From Owenia fusiformis (Eukaryota > Annelida > Polychaeta > Sabellida > Oweniidae), in the NCBI GenBank assembly GCA_903813345.2, contig CAIIXF020000007.1, positions 67,730-131,729 of the forward strand: a DNA stretch of 64,000 bases, written 5' to 3'. Numbering within the stretch: the stretch's first letter is position 1; each line of letters opens with the position of its first letter. A model generated the notes under the pieces. That model was not told the DNA's origin and made no database searches. It was given only the letters and a program-made list of their open reading frames with translations. A program made the translations under genes and the position numbers. Positions 59,601-64,000 of the stretch are shown piece after piece.

Positions 59601-61181
59601 TATATGGTTTATGTGTTAGTATTTTTACTTTTTTCAAAAACATGTTTGATTTCTCCAATCAGACCAATCTGAAAACCATCAAAACATTGAACAATGTTTA
59701 GAAATATAAAGTGCATAGCTTGACAAAATCTAGGTCAGTTTGAGCTAAATAAAACTAAAAATGTCCATTATTTAATTTCAATATTTCAGTCCAGTGAATT
59801 ACAAAGCTCTCTGGAGGCGTGACACCACCCTTGATGTGTTGGCTATAGGTATAGATGACCTTGTGTGTGAGGGAGATGAGGAAGATATATTTAGCTGTAA
59901 ATACACAGGGGAGGCAGACCAGAACTGTGACGCTTCCACAGAGGCTGCTGGGATTGCATGCATTGATATAGCTCCTTATGTGCCTGTTGGTAAGATATTT
60001 AGTATAGTCTTTACTGCAGCTGGAAATCTCAGAAAGTCTCTAAAAGGGATATTTTGGTTCACTTTGAATAATGTAATTTTTATGTCACCGCCACAAATGA
60101 TGGCACTGTCTTCAACTTTTCTGTGGCAGTAATCAGTGGTTTGTGCTCGGATTTTGGTATTCAGTGTCTGTAATAAATGGCAGGTGGTGTTTTTTGCATG
60201 TTAATGCCTCGTTTGAACTTCTAAATAAATTCTTTAGTGTTGCAATGTTATATATTAGCTTAATAAAACTTTAAAATGTGAATTGTTAGTTCAGAAATCA
60301 TTTTCATTTTTATCTCAATAAATATTGAAACAGTTGTTATAACAGATTGTTGGGATGGCTTGCAGGGGTTTGGATTTGCCTGTCTTTTCATTAATATATT
60401 TAAGATTCTAAATATTATATATTATAATTATTTATCTAAATTTATCAAACAAATGTTACCTTGAATGTTTGTGGCTTACTCTGCTGACCAATGATTTCCA
60501 GTGCCCATACCTCAATTAGCATGCAACACCTCTGCAATGGAGACCTGCTTTAACAAGTCAGAGATAATAGCCAGTAAGCTGGACTTACAGCCAGCATGTT
60601 CAGATATTACAAGGCAGGACAAGGGGGATTTCCTCTGCTATGATATACCTCATGGTCAGTGCACTCCAGCAGAACTAACTGTAAGTACCTTCCTAGGATA
60701 AAAATCCTAATGATTTTGGTCCCTCATTTATATGGACATTGGACATATTGTGTTGCTGTAAATATTAAAAGGGGTGAACAATTATTTCTTGGTAAGGAGT
60801 CTAACCTGTATTCTAAAATCAATGTCCAATGTCACCAGATCGTTTAAGGCATTAGAGGAAAATTAAATTAAACTCAAACCTCCATAAGCTGTTTCAACTA
60901 ATGATTATATCTATTTCATCTGCTTACAGACTGACAGCAGTGGTAAGAAGTACTGTTACCGCTATGAACAAAAATCACGGGAATCAACTGGTAGTCCTGT
61001 ATTTGATGAAAACTGGGATGTGACGACATGTTGTAATGTCGCTAAGAATGGCTCAGTAGGATTTGGATACCAGTTCTTTGTCCCAACAGGAAATTACTCA
61101 TCCAGCGGTAATACAGATTTCGATATGAAATGTTATCTGAATCCCAATTTTGATGGGGACGCCATAGAGTACCCTGTTAAG
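56576..61181 (+). CDS. secreted VWA-VWA-SRCR protein, 9 visible exons, 3' end not found
   Basis: Nine GT-AG exons join into 676 codons without a stop. Residues 1-23 are a signal peptide (MRLALLGLCVGILVMPIYSQ). VWA1 runs from about 30 to 215 with MIDAS D37-x-S-x-S (DASGSLG), the STDTLGAL threonine and ITDGASKTGDP. VWA2 runs from about 225 to 410 (MIDGSGSMG, ASTDTIAAF, ITDGASKTGDP). An SRCR domain follows (VRVNGQWKAICDDQWDDLDA, DDLVCEGDEEDIFSC, EAAGIACI). The last visible 145 residues hold further cysteines but no domain I recognise. Both MIDAS sites look intact, so metal-dependent ligand binding is expected. Known: VWA and SRCR modules occur in extracellular matrix, adhesion and pattern-recognition proteins. 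The final exon ends in phase 0 at 61181, so the gene continues. Confidence 0.92.
56841..57269 (+). CDS. VWA/SRCR exon 2: VWA1 main part
   Basis: Acceptor TATGTTTCAG, donor GTATGT; phase 1/1. Contains LVFVMDASGSLGLDNFG, VALVTFGDTG, GGSTDTLGALSTVR and IVMITDGASKTGDP: the complete MIDAS set. Confidence 0.93.
57431..57598 (+). CDS. VWA/SRCR exon 3: VWA1 C-terminal part
   Basis: Acceptor TTATTTCAAG, donor GTATGT; phase 1/1. GIGTSELNPEELVAIANAGS is the usual VWA ending (IGV...EL..IA), followed by a Gly/Ser-rich loop and a Cys. Confidence 0.9.
57599..58110 (+). other. VWA/SRCR intron between exons 3 and 4
   Basis: AT-rich; nothing recognised. Confidence 0.85.
58111..58533 (+). CDS. VWA/SRCR exon 4: VWA2 main part
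   Basis: Acceptor TTTCTTTCAG, donor GTGAGC; phase 1/1. DIVFMIDGSGSMGAENF, VGALTFSSGAEV, GASTDTIAAFEAVRG and FAVIITDGASKTGDP. Clearly a paralogous copy of exon 2. Confidence 0.93.
58750..58955. repeat. truncated interspersed repeat ending just before a splice acceptor
   Basis: A T/G-rich stretch (TTTTTGGGTCAGG..., TTTTTGGGCATAATTAGGCC), a poly-C tract (58916-58928) and the GC-rich end GGATCCGCCCCTG stand out from the intron. The matching inverted left end is not seen. It ends about 25 bp upstream of VWA/SRCR exon 5. Confidence 0.45.
58978..59121 (+). CDS. VWA/SRCR exon 5: VWA2 C-terminal part
   Basis: Acceptor TCCAATTGTAG, donor GTTTGT; phase 1/1. GIRTEELNEEELTTMASNPK parallels exon 3, so the two-exon VWA module was duplicated as a unit. 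A repeat end lies about 25 bp upstream of the acceptor. Confidence 0.9.
59426..59585 (+). CDS. VWA/SRCR exon 6: SRCR N-terminal half
   Basis: Acceptor AATATGTCAG, donor GTAAGT; phase 1 in, 2 out. RPEVRVNGQWKAICDDQWDD then LDAKVICSCL carries the SRCR core (CDDxWDD...AxVxCxxL). Confidence 0.92.
59790..59989 (+). CDS. VWA/SRCR exon 7: SRCR C-terminal half
   Basis: Acceptor AATATTTCAG, donor GTAAGA; phase 2 in, 1 out. GIDDLVCEGDEEDIFSCKYT, QNCDAS and EAAGIACI supply the remaining SRCR cysteines (LDDVxCxGxExxLxxC, NC, AGVxC). Confidence 0.92.
59990..60501 (+). other. VWA/SRCR intron between exons 7 and 8
   Basis: AT-rich. Reading continues open for 47 codons past the donor at 59990, without recognisable sequence. 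Confidence 0.8.
60502..60680 (+). CDS. VWA/SRCR exon 8: Cys-containing linker
   Basis: Acceptor ATGATTTCCAG, donor GTAAGT; phase 1 in, 0 out. Contains six cysteines (LACNTSAMETCFNKSE, PACSDI, FLCYDI, GQCTPAEL). No family recognised. Confidence 0.82.
60930..61181 (+). CDS. VWA/SRCR exon 9: Cys-containing region
   Basis: Acceptor TCTGCTTACAG, donor GTGAGC; phase 0/0, 84 codons. GKKYCYRYEQKS, WDVTTCCNVAKNG, FGYQFFVPTGNYSS and MKCYLNPNFDGDA. No known domain assigned. The next exon is not evident in the remaining 2.8 kb. Confidence 0.8.
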
Positions 61182-62154
61182 GTGAGCAGATTTCCATTCT
61201 GCTTTATTTGCAATATAGCAAAGGCAGTTAACCCTTATAAAAAGATCAATGGTATTCAATGTGTTTTGTCATGTTAGCATACAACATTGAACCGTGGTAG
61301 TACTCCCATTGATACAACCACTGTTACAATGTATGCTAATAAAAGAATTGTGGTTGAAATTGGTTGTTAACCATTGTTTCAACAACACTGACAATACAAT
61401 GTATCCCTACTGTGAATCTACCATAGATCTACCATGGAAACTGCCATTGTAATAACAACTAAGCCATTGTTGCTTCAATCAACTGTTCTACAATGGTTCA
61501 ACTACCATTTTAATGTGATTTAAAATGTTTAATGTTGAAGATTTTTATTCTGGCATTCCAAAAGATGGCATTGCTAGTTTCTCCACATTTACATCATAGT
61601 TTAGTGAAGAATATTGAGCCTATTTTGATGATAGTGAGACAAATAAATTAGATTATTTAGGGCTGTTATTGTAGCCATATATGAATAAAATCAATTTAAA
61701 TAAAATGATCTTGAAACCCTGATCCTCTCCTTTATGACTAAACCAAAACACTTAAATCTGTAAATTGTAGCATTCAGCATGAGAAGTTCATTAGAACAAT
61801 GACAAAAACTAACCCTTATAAGTATTTGATTTACAGTTAAATGATTATTCAGCTTTTTAATACTTTCACATACACATCATTCTGATGGTGGTGGTGGTTT
61901 GGATATCTTCACTGTTCAAATCCATATTTTTGAATAGAGATATTATTGAAATTCAGAATTGAGAATTTTTATGTTTTCACATAATACTACATTATGTGTA
62001 TGGTATATCTTCACTATTTCCGCCATTTCATAGATACATGCATGGGTCTGTTGAAAGCCCATGATACGTGTAAACATAATTGTTTGAATGTAATTCTTGC
62101 TGTTCATATTGTTGATTACATTTACAATTGTTTGCATCAGAGGAGGGATACGTA
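61182..62154 (+). other. probable intron; degenerate CCATTGTT/AACAATGG-rich sequence
   Basis: No exon recognised. 61290-61510 is rich in short inverted CCATTGTT/ACAATGG motifs and GATCTACCAT, resembling the hairpin satellite core. 61945-62154 looks like diverged satellite units. Confidence 0.5.
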
Positions 62155-63672
62155 TTCTAGATTATATATAGTTATGATTAGAATTTAAAATTGAGAATTT
62201 CAATATTTTCGAATATCGTACATCATGCCTTTGGTAGATCTACCATTGTTTCTACAGTTGCAGAAACCGTGGTTGTTTGAATATAATTCTCATTGTTCAA
62301 TTTCATATTCTAGATATCAGTTATGATTATAATTATCCTATGGAACCAAGTTCTGAGGGATATAGGGAACGCCTCTGTCTGTCCGTCTGTCCATACGTAC
62401 ATCCGTACGTCCATAACAGTTATGATTGTTCAATTTCATATTCTAGAATCTAGATATCAGTTATGATTGTAATTTAAAATTGAGAATTTTTATATTTTCA
62501 GAAGTACTACATCATGCCTATAGTAGATCTACCATTGTTTCTACTGTAGCAGAAACAATGGTAGTTTGAATATAATTCTCATGTTCAATTTCATATTCTA
62601 GATATCAGTAAAATGATTATAATTTAAAATTGAGAATTTTTATATTTTCAGATGTACTACATCATGCCTACAGTAGATCTACCATTGTTTCTACTGTAGC
62701 AGAAACAGTGGTAGTTTGAATATAATTCTCATTGTTCAATTTCATATTCTGATATCAGTTATGATGATAATTTAAAATTGAGAATTTTTATATTTTCAGA
62801 TGTACTACATCATGCCTACAGTAGATCTACCATTGTTTCTACTGTAGCAGAAACAGTGGTAGTTTGAATATAATTCTCATGTTCAATTTCATATTCTAGA
62901 TATCAGTTAATGATGCTAATCTAAAATTGAGAATATTTATATTTTCAGATGTACTACATCATGCCCACAGTAGATCTACCATTGTTTCTACTGTGGCAGA
63001 AACAGTGGTAGTTTGAATATAATTCTCATTGTTCAATTCATATTCTAGATATCAGTTATGACGCTAATCTAAAATTGAGAATATTTATATTTTCAGATGT
63101 ACTACATCATGCCTACAGTAGATCTACCATTGTTTCTACTGTAGCAGAAACAGTGGTAGTTTGAATATATAATTATCATTATTCAATTTCATATTCTAGA
63201 TATCAGTAATATGATTATAATTTAAAATTGAGAATTTTTATATTTTCAGATGTACTAAATCATGCCTACAGTAGATCTACCATTGTTTCTACTGTAGCAG
63301 AAACAGTGGTAGTTTGAATATATAATTATCATTATTCAATTTCATATTCTAGATATCAGTAATATGATTATAATTTAAAATTGAGAATTTTTATATTTTC
63401 AGATGTACTATATCATGCCTACAGTAGATCTACCATTGTTTCTACTGTAGCAGAAACAGTGGTAGTTTGAATATAATTCTCATTGTTCAATTTCATATTC
63501 TAGATATCAGTTATGATGCTAATCTAAAATTGAGAATTTTTATATTTTCAGAAGTACTATATCATGCCTACAGTAGATCTACCATTGTTTCTACTGTGGC
63601 AGAAACAGTGGTAGTTTGAATATAATTCTCATTGTTCAATTTCATATTCTAGATATCAGTTAATGATTATAA
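62155..63672. repeat. ~150-bp hairpin-bearing satellite, nine units
   Basis: Units are recognised by CTACCATTGTTTCT at 62240, 62529, 62679, 62827, 62976, 63124, 63277, 63430 and 63579. Spacing is 148-153 bp except the first gap, which holds a HINE fragment. Each contains AAATTGAGAATTTTTATATT, TTCAG, and two overlapping stems. Degenerate relatives of the unit continue left to about 61945. Confidence 0.92.
62336..62412 (+). mobile_element. 5' fragment of the pearl/HINE-like family inside a satellite array
   Basis: A|TCCTATGGAACCAAGTTCTG then AGGGATATAGGGAACGCC and a degenerate (CTGT/CCGT)n tract match the left end at 15611. It interrupts the ~150 bp satellite and explains the doubled spacing (289 bp) between the first two units. 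Confidence 0.65.
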
Positions 63673-64000
63673 CTAGACATGTAAATTGAACAAGTTCAAT
63701 TTAAGACTCCAGATTTCAGACTTTTTTAAGCTGAATCATCCAAATACTTGTAAGCTGAGTCATTCAGAATAAGCTGAGTCAGCTAGAATATAGACATTTA
63801 GACAACTCTTAAGAATGTTATCTTCGACTCCATTGGCTTAACATGAGGATATCATCATATCAACTTTTCGAGACTTCAAACCGCTATAACTATCTAATCA
63901 GAAGTTGGATCGAAATTTGGTTTAAAGATTCTGATTCCTGAGAAAATTCTACCCTAATTCATAACTCATACGTTAAATTTGGAGAACTTTTTATTTTGAC
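63673..64000. other. no gene recognised at right edge
   Basis: Short repeats of AAGCTGAGTCA at 63730-63790, then unrecognised sequence. The next exon of the VWA/SRCR gene, if any, lies further right. Confidence 0.6.

Noticed and set aside
62155-63672. CRISPR array (regular repeats)
   Set aside because: Units of about 150 bp are repeated whole with no unique spacers, in a eukaryotic gene context.

Overview
The window is AT-rich, intron-rich animal nuclear DNA. All three recognisable protein genes are split by GT-AG introns. Interspersed repeats with a TCCC...CTRR structure, (CCGT)n microsatellites and tandem ~150 bp cores resemble the pearl/Helentron-associated elements of bivalves. A lophotrochozoan, most likely a mollusc and perhaps a bivalve, is the best guess; the sequence alone cannot fix the species.

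Layout. (1) From at least 9104 to 48711 (+): an ortholog of MCC (colorectal mutant cancer protein). Sixteen phase-compatible coding exons give 987 residues and end in the PDZ ligand ...NETSL. The first coding exon (first EF-hand loop) is not visible and probably lies left of the window; a short alternative first exon at 6617-6630 is possible. A 27 kb second intron is packed with repeats: a pearl/HINE-like element interrupted by a 3 kb A-B-A-B-A insertion, a TTAA MITE, a 207 bp MITE with a 6 bp target duplication and smaller palindromic elements. It may also hold one orphan exon on the - strand. (2) 48712 to about 50400: MCC 3' region, followed by a second HINE-like element (50476-51644). (3) 51978-55680 (-): a receptor-type tyrosine phosphatase of about 939 residues with signal peptide, FN3 domain, juxtamembrane region, one membrane segment and two PTP domains. 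The catalytic cysteine and WPD aspartate are missing from both domains, so it reads as a receptor pseudophosphatase. Nearly all of it lies in one 2.5 kb exon. (4) 56576 to 61181 and beyond (+): a secreted protein with signal peptide, two VWA domains (a duplicated two-exon module), an SRCR domain and a Cys-containing tail; it runs past the last visible exon. (5) 62155-63672: a ~150 bp hairpin-bearing satellite, itself interrupted by a HINE fragment.

Genes 3 and 4 are head to head, with start codons 895 bp apart, so they could share a regulatory region. MCC is an intracellular coiled-coil scaffold linked to Wnt/cell-polarity signalling. The other two are a signalling-dead receptor and a secreted adhesion/recognition-type protein. 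No functional link between MCC and the pair can be inferred from sequence.
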